NCBI RefSeq assembly: GCF_000724545.1
Contig: NZ_JHBV01000141.1
Location: forward strand, 1-47,090
Reading direction: 5' to 3'
Length of the DNA: 47,090 bases
Source of the DNA: Aureispira sp. CCB-QB1
GTDB taxonomy: Bacteria; Bacteroidota; Bacteroidia; Chitinophagales; Saprospiraceae
Shown piece after piece: positions 26,647 to 34,447 of this stretch (position 1 is its first letter; each line of letters opens with the position of its first letter). Both the position numbers and the translations under genes were made by a program. Under the pieces are notes generated by a model. It was not told where the DNA came from and did not search any database. It worked only from the letters and a program-made list of their open reading frames with translations.

Positions 26647-27864
26647 TTACAAAGATGTATAGCAGTCAGGAATCCGAAGAGTTTCAAAGAAACCACTTCT
26701 ATCTCGGTTTTGGTCATAGATGATAATTGGTAGATCTGCTTTAGGCATATAAACTTTTCCAAATTCTATTGCTAGAGCTGCTGGCATTGCTGTGAACAGA
26801 TGCAAAATTACCTCTTCTCCATGTATATGCTTTACCTGATTGAGTAATTGTTTGACTGCTTCTCGAAAGTGCCTAGCTTGATGAGAAGATTTTAGAAAGT
26901 CATTATTACAGTTGGATATACGCAATTCCCAAATACTACTATCACCTCCTAAAACATTGGTTATTCTGTCACTATGAATATCTGCACTGATAGATATTTT
27001 TAAGACAATGTGTTTTCTTGTTGTATCTTTCGGAGGAATAATTTGATACTGATTCTCTTTTGTTTTTGTTCGCCATCCCCAAGAAACCCCTTCTCGGTTT
27101 TTCGGATAAATAGAAGTCTTTTTAATATCCCCTAAAAGTACCCCAAGAAGTATGAGAAGAGGCTGAGGAGCTATAGCGAATACACTTACCTGAGTAATTT
27201 CTTTTTGGGTAACCTTCTCTGCTATTAATCGTTTATACTTCCGTATCAGATTCTGTGAATGATAGTGCCAATAACTTGTTTCAGAATCTCTTGCTTCATC
27301 ATCAGATACAGACAAAATAATAGGCATATCTTCTGCTGGATACACCTCATCTCGTATCATCGCATTTTCTGCCTCTTGCATATTTATTTGAAACAGGCGC
27401 TTACCAATAGGTGCACTATAAAAAATCATAAAAGATTGTTGATCTGTTGTGATACTTGTCAATCTCTTTATCCTTTCTTCATGTTCCTTTTTTATCTTTA
27501 AAAGCCTACTTGCTGGATATTCCTTTTGGGCTTCATTATCAATCATTCTGTGATGAGTATCACAAAGTAACATAAGATTGCTTATATCTTTTGACAACTT
27601 GGGTGAGAGATCCTCATCATATCGATGCGTTTTGTGATTTACATCATAAATATGTGCTACATAAGCAGAGTTGACGTGTTTGTTTGTTAAAAGATCTTGA
27701 TACAAGATTTTATTACAAATATAACAACGCCCTGCTGCTTTTGCCCAGAGTAAGTTGTAAATCTTGTTGGGAATTGTGGGTCTACTACTTTTTTCTTTCT
27801 TTGTTTTTTTTTTCATAGAATTTGTTTCAAGGTATAAAATACTGTAAATCAATTTACATTCCAT
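26647..27864 (-). CDS. cap5: Cap5: HNH endonuclease-SAVED effector of CBASS
   Basis: This 405-aa (or 389-aa) effector is the first gene of the operon. The HNH nuclease spans about 33-115: zinc-like CYIC (47-50), AHIYDVNH (70-77), then NLMLLCDTHHRMID (96-109). The SAVED sensor follows (about 155-405), with LLGVLLGDIKKTSIYP and the ending HLFTAMPAALAIEFGKVY typical of SAVED. In known Cap5 proteins a cyclic nucleotide bound by SAVED triggers oligomerisation and indiscriminate DNA cleavage, killing the infected cell. The ATG at 27816 (residue 17, MKKKTKKEK) is an attractive alternative start; the region before it carries a palindrome (27843-27858). Confidence 0.88.
   Translation of the reverse strand: MECKLIYSILYLETNSMKKKTKKEKSSRPTIPNKIYNLLWAKAAGRCYICNKILYQDLLTNKHVNSAYVAHIYDVNHKTHRYDEDLSPKLSKDISNLMLLCDTHHRMIDNEAQKEYPASRLLKIKKEHEERIKRLTSITTDQQSFMIFYSAPIGKRLFQINMQEAENAMIRDEVYPAEDMPIILSVSDDEARDSETSYWHYHSQNLIRKYKRLIAEKVTQKEITQVSVFAIAPQPLLILLGVLLGDIKKTSIYPKNREGVSWGWRTKTKENQYQIIPPKDTTRKHIVLKISISADIHSDRITNVLGGDSSIWELRISNCNNDFLKSSHQARHFREAVKQLLNQVKHIHGEEVILHLFTAMPAALAIEFGKVYMPKADLPIIIYDQNRDRSGFFETLRIPDCYTSL
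27843..27858. promoter_or_regulatory. palindrome at the CBASS operon start
   Basis: TGTAAAT-CA-ATTTACA is a perfect inverted repeat. It lies between the two possible start codons of the HNH-SAVED gene. If the downstream start (27816) is used, it would sit in the leader and could be an operator. No dedicated CBASS regulator gene lies next to the operon. Confidence 0.35.
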
Positions 27865-28288
27865 GACGCTTTATACCTCTTTATTATGACACGATGACAT
27901 TTTTTGTTTTAAAAAAGCAAACTATCTGTTTTTTTGACAGTTTTTGTTTCTGACAATTCGTCACTTTATCTTGATTTAACATTTACTTTGAGAAGCAGGT
28001 GGGAGAGATTGCTTTTGGAAAGACAGTCTTTATTTTCGAGAATGCTTAAATATATGACTTTGACAAAAGTAAGACATTTAAATTAATGTTCCTTCATTCG
28101 TATTAACTCTTAAATAAGTTTTTTAGGAAAAGAGTGATAAAATAAAACACCCTCTTTTACTTTACCCAAGTTCAAAAAAATGACCGTTTATGTGAACTCA
28201 GTCTTAAAATTAGAAAATCTACAAATTGTTCTACATACATGTATAAGAAACTAGTCTATTTAATCTAAGTTTAATTTTTATTATTCTG
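27865..28288. other. gene-free divergent region between CBASS and the resolvase
   Basis: No gene is seen. The first 90 bp upstream of the CBASS operon contain TGACA four times (27887, 27895, 27935, 27951), at spacings that are multiples of 8. No clean Bacteroidota promoter is visible for CBASS. A 10-bp palindrome ATACATGTAT occurs near 28237. The resolvase-side palindrome is listed separately. Confidence 0.35.
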
Positions 28289-28307
28289 ATAAGTTTTGTA
28301 AACTTAT
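28289..28307. promoter_or_regulatory. palindrome directly before the resolvase (candidate res subsite / operator)
   Basis: ATAAGTTT-TGT-AAACTTAT is a perfect inverted repeat with 8-bp arms, ending 3 bp before the resolvase ATG. Serine resolvases bind short inverted repeats next to their own gene for site-specific recombination and autoregulation, so this is the natural candidate. That role is inferred. Confidence 0.45.
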
Positions 28308-28310
28308 AGC

Positions 28311-28907
28311 ATGAAAATAGGATATGCAAGAGTAAGTACGAAAGATCAATCTTTAGATTTGCAGATTGATGCCTTGAAAAAGGAAGGCTGTAAACAGATT
28401 TTCCATGAAGTGGTCAGTGGGGCAAAAACTGAACGGGTAGAATTAGACCGGCTCCTTTCTCATTTACGAAAAGGAGATATTTTAGTGATATGGAAATTGG
28501 ACCGATTGGGTCGATCACTGAAACATTTGGTTCAATTGGTACATGAATTAAATGAAAAAGGAATCGGACTCCAAAGTATCAATGATCCAATTGATACGAC
28601 AACTTCTCAAGGTCGATTAGTTTTTAATATCTTCGCTTCCCTCGCAGAATTTGAAAGAGACATTATTCGAGAGCGAACACAAGCTGGACTCAAAGCTGCC
28701 AGAGCAAGAGGACGAACAGGAGGCAGACCGAAAGGCTTATCGGAGGATGCACAAAAAACAGCTATTTCAGCCGAAGCGCTCTATAAGGATGAAAAATTGA
28801 GTATAGTAGATATTTGTAAAAACCTTTCTATTAGCAAAGCAACACTCTATAAATACCTTAGGCATCAAGGTGTAGATATTAAAGGATTTACCAAACGTAA
28901 AAAGTAA
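28311..28907 (+). CDS. serine recombinase (resolvase/invertase family)
   Basis: This 198-aa protein is of standard small-resolvase length. The N-terminal catalytic domain has IGYARVSTKDQ with the nucleophile Ser-9. It is followed by the conserved VIWKLDRLGRSLKHL and LVFNIFASLAEFERDIIRERT. A long E-helix region and a C-terminal HTH follow (KLSIVDICKNLSISKATLYKYLR). It would cut and rejoin DNA at inverted-repeat subsites, for plasmid dimer resolution, transposon cointegrate resolution or inversion. No transposase neighbours it, so plasmid dimer resolution is the simplest role. It is the only plus-strand gene between the CBASS and RiPP operons. Confidence 0.92.
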   Translation: MKIGYARVSTKDQSLDLQIDALKKEGCKQIFHEVVSGAKTERVELDRLLSHLRKGDILVIWKLDRLGRSLKHLVQLVHELNEKGIGLQSINDPIDTTTSQGRLVFNIFASLAEFERDIIRERTQAGLKAARARGRTGGRPKGLSEDAQKTAISAEALYKDEKLSIVDICKNLSISKATLYKYLRHQGVDIKGFTKRKK

Positions 28908-29231
28908 ATATTAAATGGTCTTTATCTCAAGCTAACATGATTCTAAACAGAGTAATGTTCAGAATACCAATAATTAACCAATCTCTATATTAAAGGTCTA
29001 AGAAGCTTTTTCGCCTATTATCATTTTAACTAAAAAATAGCAATTCACTCAAATAAGGGTATACTACTCCCATAGAGTGCATTAAATACACGACTTGATT
29101 AAATTCGCTCTTATTCTAGCGATTTTCATAGCAGTAACTAGAAACGTCCTAAGCCGTTAGATAAAAATGTCTGCCACTTTAGACTTTCTTTGAGTTTTTT
29201 GGAGTAAATATTTCAATAAAAAAGCAGCTAA
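28908..29231. other. gene-free stretch after the resolvase
   Basis: No open reading frame, RNA gene or repeat could be supported here. It ends at the hairpin at 29232, which probably terminates the RiPP operon coming from the other side. Confidence 0.5.
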
Positions 29232-29260
29232 CAGATTAACTATTAATCTGCTTTTTTACT
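29219..29260. terminator. bidirectional intrinsic terminator
   Basis: CAGATTAA-CTA-TTAATCTG (29232-29250) is a perfect stem, with A-rich sequence on one side (29219-29224) and CTTTTTT on the other. It is 90 bp past the stop of the last RiPP-operon gene on the minus strand, and downstream of the resolvase on the plus strand. Confidence 0.6.
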
Positions 29261-29340
29261 TTAGAACTCCCTAATTAACGGGCAAATAAAAAATATAAAC
29301 TTTCCTTTCTTTGTTATAATTATAATTTTAAAAGTTAGAC

Positions 29341-30360
29341 TTAGTTATTTGAAGCTACCTCAAACTCAAATTGTGAATAATGAGTTAATAAAGTGTCATC
29401 TAAATTCAGTTGATTAATATAGTAATTGGGTATATAAGTTAATATTTCCTGCTTCATCTCTGAGTTATTAACTTGATTCTTAATCAATGGGACAATCGCT
29501 TCCAATAGATAAAACTGTAGCAAATTATTCTGACGACTCATGTTAGGAAGTAAGTCCTCGAATTCTTTTTGCAAAGCATCGGTATTATTTTCAACCCAAT
29601 ATTTTAACACAAAAATGGCATTTTTATACCCTCCTAAGGGGCAATTAGACCAATTGATTGTTGCACAAAGTGGCTGGAATACCTCTTGTACAATCTTTTT
29701 TATTGTTACCCCCTCTAGCTTTATTAAACGATATAAAATGTCCCCTGTAGCATAACTAATGTAATCTATTTCACCTTTTTTTAGCAACCTTGGAGATACA
29801 TTTTCTACAACACCTTTTGTCGGTTGTGCATGTACTAGTGCCAATAAAATACTTTTCGCGTATGAAACCGCGGCTGCTTCGTCTTTGTTAGCACAATGAA
29901 CTCTAAATATATTGATGTATTGCTCCATTTGCCCCCAAATCATATATTCTATTTCATCTTCTTCTACTAAACTACCAGCAGCCTTAATGGAACGAACTAG
30001 AAGGTCAATAGCTTTTTTATAGTTACCTTCACGATATACATGATAAGCAACAGCAGGAAATTTATTGACTTCGACTACTTTCTGAAGTGTATCTTTTTCA
30101 AAAAAAGGAAGTTGCCCAGCCTTGTTTAACCACATTTGTGAAGCATCAAGATTTCCAGTTAGTGCACTTGTAAATGCTTTATTGTAACAAATGTGATAAT
30201 CCGTCAATATCATTTTCTCATCAAATGTTAAAATGGGAGCTAGATGTTCCATACAAGCTTCAAAGACATGCTTATTACCACCTTCTACAAGCTTATTTTT
30301 AGGTCTATTTTGCTGCTCAAAATAATTATCTAGCTGTTCTAAAAACGAAACTTTTTCCAT
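29341..30360 (-). CDS. helical-repeat protein of unknown function in the RiPP operon
   Basis: This 339-aa protein has no signal peptide or membrane segment. It is almost entirely predicted helical, with TPR-like phrases (CYNKAFTSALTGNLDASQMWLNKAG; AVAYHVYREGNYKKAIDLLVRS), which suggests a protein-binding scaffold. It is the last gene of the operon, 24 bp after the HlyD-like gene. It might dock the precursor peptide, the maturase or the exporter, or protect the producer; all of this is inference. No family was recognised with confidence. Confidence 0.62.
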   Translation of the reverse strand: MEKVSFLEQLDNYFEQQNRPKNKLVEGGNKHVFEACMEHLAPILTFDEKMILTDYHICYNKAFTSALTGNLDASQMWLNKAGQLPFFEKDTLQKVVEVNKFPAVAYHVYREGNYKKAIDLLVRSIKAAGSLVEEDEIEYMIWGQMEQYINIFRVHCANKDEAAAVSYAKSILLALVHAQPTKGVVENVSPRLLKKGEIDYISYATGDILYRLIKLEGVTIKKIVQEVFQPLCATINWSNCPLGGYKNAIFVLKYWVENNTDALQKEFEDLLPNMSRQNNLLQFYLLEAIVPLIKNQVNNSEMKQEILTYIPNYYINQLNLDDTLLTHYSQFEFEVASNN

Positions 30361-30384
30361 AATTATGATATCTATATTATAAGT

Positions 30385-30822
30385 TTAAATAGAAAACAAA
30401 CTCCAAATTAGGGACTTACTTTCTTGTTGAATTTTTCCAATTGAGATGTATTGTGTATTTAAAAATGAACGATCAGAAGCTGCAATAAATACCCCTTCCA
30501 ACTCTAATTGTAACTGATCAGCTAACGAGTGTATTTCTTTTATATTAAATTTAGCAGCATGACCATTTTCCAAAACGAGGGTTACTTCTTGATGTTTTTC
30601 CAATACAATATCCGAAGCAAGTATTGTTGCTTTGAAATGGTTGTTAGATGCCATTGGATGTAATTCTACATATACAAAAGAAGGGATTTGAATGGTATAT
30701 AAACTAGTTAGCAAGAATAATATAAGTGCAATAATAAACAGACTACTATAACGCAAAACCCAATGTGGTTTAGGTAATTTGTAATCCATATTACTTGACA
30801 ATCGTTCATTTTGTTCTGACAT
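30385..30822 (-). CDS. very short HlyD-like periplasmic adaptor
   Basis: This 145-aa protein has a cytoplasmic N-terminus, one transmembrane helix at about 24-45 (LRYSSLFIIALILFLLTSLYTI), then a beta-rich domain: PSFVYVELHP, FKATILASDIVLEKHQEVTLVLENG and a closing QYISIGKIQQESKSLIWSLF. This resembles the membrane-proximal barrel of HlyD-family adaptors. It is only about one third of the usual length and lacks the coiled-coil hairpin that reaches an outer-membrane channel. It starts 3 bp after the ABC exporter gene, so it is probably a subunit of that exporter. Confidence 0.65.
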   Translation of the reverse strand: MSEQNERLSSNMDYKLPKPHWVLRYSSLFIIALILFLLTSLYTIQIPSFVYVELHPMASNNHFKATILASDIVLEKHQEVTLVLENGHAAKFNIKEIHSLADQLQLELEGVFIAASDRSFLNTQYISIGKIQQESKSLIWSLFSI

Positions 30823-30825
30823 AAC

Positions 30826-33030
30826 TTAGTTTCCTAGTTCTAATTGATTTTTAACTAAATGTAAATAATGCCCCCCCAGTTTCACCAAATCCTGATGTGT
30901 TCCTTGTTCCACAATTTTTCCTTTGTTCAATACAATAATCTGCTGAGCATTTTTGACAGTACTTAACCTATGCGCAATAACAAAAACCGTCTTATTTTGA
31001 AAAAATTTATTTAAGTTATTCATTATAACATTTTCATTATCTGCATCTAATGCACTAGTTGCTTCATCAAAAAAGAGATACTTAGGGTTTTTATAAATAG
31101 CTCTTGCAATTAGAATACGCTGCTTTTCTCCACCACTTAGCCCACTAGCGTTAGCACCAATTTTGGTCAAAACACCTAAAGGAAGTTTTTCTATATAGCT
31201 GCCTAGGTTTGCCATTTTAATAGCATTCTCTAACTTCAAATCATCAATTTCTAATTCGTTTGTCGCAATATTTCTAGCAATGGTATCAGAAAATATAAAT
31301 CCATCCTGCAAAACAGCACCACAATTCTGACGCCACCACTTGGGAGATAACTCTTTTAATGAACAATCATTAATTTCAATTGTCCCTTCATTTGTTGTGT
31401 AAAATTTTAGCAGTAGCTTTAACAAAGTTGTTTTACCACTGCCACTGGCACCAACAATTGCTGTAACATTTCCTTCAGGTATAAATAAGTTTAAGTTTTG
31501 CAATACTGGTGGTGATTGAGGTCCTTCATAACGAAAAGACAAATCAGTAATTTTAATGCCTTGTTGACTAGGGTTTTTAGGTAAATTCGCTACCTGATGG
31601 GGTTGCTCTTCGTTCTGTTTTTGATGAATTTCATCCAATCGCTCAAGGCTTAGTTGTGTATCTTGTAATGATCTAAAAAAGGTAATCAGTTGTTCAATTG
31701 GGCTATTCATCTGACCAATGATATAAGTGATACTTAACATAGCTCCTAGAGAAATATTCCCTAATATAACTTGCTGTGCAGCAATGAAAGTAACTACGAT
31801 ATTTTTGAATTGATTAATAAAATTATACCCTACTAATTGATATTGGTCAATTCGCAGAATAGCCATATTATTAATAAATAATTTCACCTGTATATCTTCC
31901 CACTGATTCTGCTTATAATCTGCAAAGTTATTGAGCTTTATTTCTTGCATTCCATTGAGAAACTCAAAAATAGAGCTTTGATTTTCAGATCGGTAAGCAA
32001 AACTAGAAAAATCTAACAACCGTCGTTGTTTATGAAAAAGGAATATCCAAAATATGGCTACTAAAGTCAATGATAAGTAGATTAGAATAATCCATACATT
32101 GTAATAAGCTAAAACAGCTAAAAAGACAATAAAATTGATCAAAGAAAAGAATGTAAATAAGCTTTGGGAAGTTAGAAACTCCTCAATTCTATTATGATCT
32201 TCTATTCGTTGCATAAAATCACCGATTTGCTTACTGTCAAAAAAGCTTAAAGGCAATCTAGTTAACTTGTTTAAAAAATTGGCTAAGATCGTGATGTTAG
32301 TTCTTGTGCCAATATGCAATAAAATCCAATTACGAATCACTTCAATTAAAGAAGCACCTAGAAACAAAAAGAGTTGCCCCAACAATATTAAGAATATAAT
32401 ATTCAGGCTTTTAAAAGCAACACCTTTATCAATAAGCAACTGTGTCAAAAAAGGAAAAACAAGTGTCAATAGACTTCCTCCTAGTAAACCTATAAACAGT
32501 TGTATAATATCTACCTTATAACGTTTAAAATAGGTATACAATGTCTGGATTGATTGTTTTCTAGGTCTCAACTTTTCATCTTCCTTATCATAAAAACTAT
32601 CTGTAGGACTTAAAATCAAAGCAATAGCTTTTTCTTTTTCTCCCATCCAATTTTCCTCAAAAATGGACTGCTTTAATGTAATAAGTCCATATCTTGGATC
32701 AGCAATTTTGAAAATATATTGACCTTTCCATGTTTTTTTTATTTGATATAATACCACAAAGTGATTATCATTCCAATGTAATATAGTAGGTACAAAGTTT
32801 TGTTTTATCAATGTACTAGTACTTAACTTAACAGAAAGAGTCTCTATTCCGATCGTTTCAGCAGCTTGAGAGATTCCCAACAAGCTTACTCCATCTTTTG
32901 TTATATAACATTCTTCTCTTAAAAATCCCAAAGAGTACTCTTTGCCCCAAAAACTAGCAATCATCTTAAGGCAAGTTGGACCGCAGTCCATATTGTCAAA
33001 TTGAGGATAAAAAGGGAATGATTTAAACAT
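30826..33030 (-). CDS. C39-peptidase-containing ABC exporter (PCAT) for GG-leader peptides
   Basis: This 734-aa protein has domains in order. The N-terminal C39 cysteine peptidase spans about 1-140, with catalytic Cys-16 in FDNMDCGPTCLKMIA, His in HWNDNHFVVLY and Asp in IADPRYG. The six-helix ABC membrane domain spans about 165-460. The ATPase has Walker A GASGSGKTT, signature LSGGEKQR, Walker B YLFFDEATSALD and switch His in VIAHRLST. PCATs cut leaders after a double Gly and export the core through the inner membrane. Both precursor genes in this cluster encode a GG at exactly such a site. It lies between the maturase (23 bp upstream) and the short HlyD-like gene. Confidence 0.93.
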   Translation of the reverse strand: MFKSFPFYPQFDNMDCGPTCLKMIASFWGKEYSLGFLREECYITKDGVSLLGISQAAETIGIETLSVKLSTSTLIKQNFVPTILHWNDNHFVVLYQIKKTWKGQYIFKIADPRYGLITLKQSIFEENWMGEKEKAIALILSPTDSFYDKEDEKLRPRKQSIQTLYTYFKRYKVDIIQLFIGLLGGSLLTLVFPFLTQLLIDKGVAFKSLNIIFLILLGQLFLFLGASLIEVIRNWILLHIGTRTNITILANFLNKLTRLPLSFFDSKQIGDFMQRIEDHNRIEEFLTSQSLFTFFSLINFIVFLAVLAYYNVWIILIYLSLTLVAIFWIFLFHKQRRLLDFSSFAYRSENQSSIFEFLNGMQEIKLNNFADYKQNQWEDIQVKLFINNMAILRIDQYQLVGYNFINQFKNIVVTFIAAQQVILGNISLGAMLSITYIIGQMNSPIEQLITFFRSLQDTQLSLERLDEIHQKQNEEQPHQVANLPKNPSQQGIKITDLSFRYEGPQSPPVLQNLNLFIPEGNVTAIVGASGSGKTTLLKLLLKFYTTNEGTIEINDCSLKELSPKWWRQNCGAVLQDGFIFSDTIARNIATNELEIDDLKLENAIKMANLGSYIEKLPLGVLTKIGANASGLSGGEKQRILIARAIYKNPKYLFFDEATSALDADNENVIMNNLNKFFQNKTVFVIAHRLSTVKNAQQIIVLNKGKIVEQGTHQDLVKLGGHYLHLVKNQLELGN

Positions 33031-33053
33031 AGAAATATATAATTTATACTCAC

Positions 33054-34421
33054 CTAAGCAGTCTCTGTCAATAATTGAGCAACATTGTTGGTACGATTAG
33101 TTAAGTACTCTAGTACTAAACGATCTTCTATGTTAAATTTAAAAGAAGGACATGCCGGTGTTTTCTCCAACCATTTTTTTGGACAACCACCTCCACAAAC
33201 AGGTAGGAACTTACAACTTTTGCACCATGAATCATTGGTTGGTATACTGCTATTCCAATCTCGCATAGGATCCTTTCTAAATTCAGAAGCATCTTTATCT
33301 AAATGACCATATTGGAAATCACTGCCCTCGTAAACAGGGGTATAAGGAACTTCCCAGCAAGAATAAATATTTCCATAGGCATCAAATACTTCGGATTTTT
33401 CATCAACAACCATACAAACGCTGTGATTCCGTGATGGGATAAAGTTATTGTATGTAAAACCTAATTGAATTACCTCAATCATCCGCTCAATTTCATAAGC
33501 TCCAAACTCTTCTTTAGACATTGAATTCTCAGCTGCCGCATTATCTCCCCAGTCAGTAACTGGCTGAAAGTCAAATGTTATTTTATCCTTCAAACCAAGA
33601 GAGGCCAAATACCAAACTAAATTTCTGATATCTTCTTTATTCCCATTGTTGATATTACATCGAATAACAATAGAACAGCCTTTTTCTTGATAAATAGGAT
33701 GATCTGTAACTCTTACTATGTTCTTTACGATTGTATCAAAAGTATTACCACCTTTTTTAGTGATACGTCTCTGATCATGTTGCGTAGCCGTACCATCTAA
33801 TGTAATTTGGAAATGACTTACATCTAATTCTCCTGCCAATTCTTCAAACACACGAGTTTTTAAACCCAATCCATTAGTAATCATATCAGAAAAATAAGTC
33901 AAACCATGTTTTTGAGCTATTGCTTTCAAACGAGGTGTTAACGTACGTATTTGTTTAAGCGCTAAGATTGGTTCTCCTCCATACCAAGTAATAGAAAGGC
34001 GTTTGTGCCTTGGTTCTATCATAGATTCAATGCGACGTAGCATTTTTTCCTGATGTTCTTCGGACATCGTTTTCTCAGTATGTTCTTGTCCACAATAATC
34101 ACAACCCAATTGACAATTTGCTCCAGGTTGAATAGTGTACCCCAAACTATCATCATTGTCAATTTCAATTTCATTTTCTTCCAAGATAGAAGTTAGCTCG
34201 TCTTCACTGCTACGAACAATCACATGATTAGCTAATAGAGAAGCCATCATTTCCATAGGAACTTTATCAAAATCTCCAGCTACCAATAATTGATAAATAT
34301 TGTCTTTTATAATTAATGCCTTTCCGCTACGGGTTGCATACACCATCCGATTAGGTGTATCAGAAGTCTCATCTAGCAAATCTGTCACTACCAGATAATA
34401 AGATAATTTATAAGCTTTCAT
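33054..34421 (-). CDS. radical SAM/SPASM peptide maturase
   Basis: This 455-aa protein should modify the co-encoded precursors. Residues 1-90 resemble a RiPP recognition-like N-terminal region (MVYATRSGKALIIKDNIYQL). The radical SAM cluster is CxxxCxxC at C103, C107 and C110 (ANCQLGCDYC), with the SAM-binding WYGGEP afterwards. The C-terminal SPASM domain supplies ligands for extra Fe-S clusters: SVCMVVDE, IYSCWEV, WCKSCKFLPVCGGGCPKKW and PACPSF. The family makes thioether, C-C or epimerised products; the type cannot be told here. It resembles the radical SAM maturases that accompany GG-leader precursors in Bacteroidota. Confidence 0.93.
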   Translation of the reverse strand: MKAYKLSYYLVVTDLLDETSDTPNRMVYATRSGKALIIKDNIYQLLVAGDFDKVPMEMMASLLANHVIVRSSEDELTSILEENEIEIDNDDSLGYTIQPGANCQLGCDYCGQEHTEKTMSEEHQEKMLRRIESMIEPRHKRLSITWYGGEPILALKQIRTLTPRLKAIAQKHGLTYFSDMITNGLGLKTRVFEELAGELDVSHFQITLDGTATQHDQRRITKKGGNTFDTIVKNIVRVTDHPIYQEKGCSIVIRCNINNGNKEDIRNLVWYLASLGLKDKITFDFQPVTDWGDNAAAENSMSKEEFGAYEIERMIEVIQLGFTYNNFIPSRNHSVCMVVDEKSEVFDAYGNIYSCWEVPYTPVYEGSDFQYGHLDKDASEFRKDPMRDWNSSIPTNDSWCKSCKFLPVCGGGCPKKWLEKTPACPSFKFNIEDRLVLEYLTNRTNNVAQLLTETA

Positions 34422-34447
34422 GAAAAATGTTTTAAATGTGAGTAGAT

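Noticed and set aside
28311-28907. Transposon (Tn3-like) carrying the resolvase
   Set aside because: No transposase gene or matching terminal inverted repeats were found on either side in the window.
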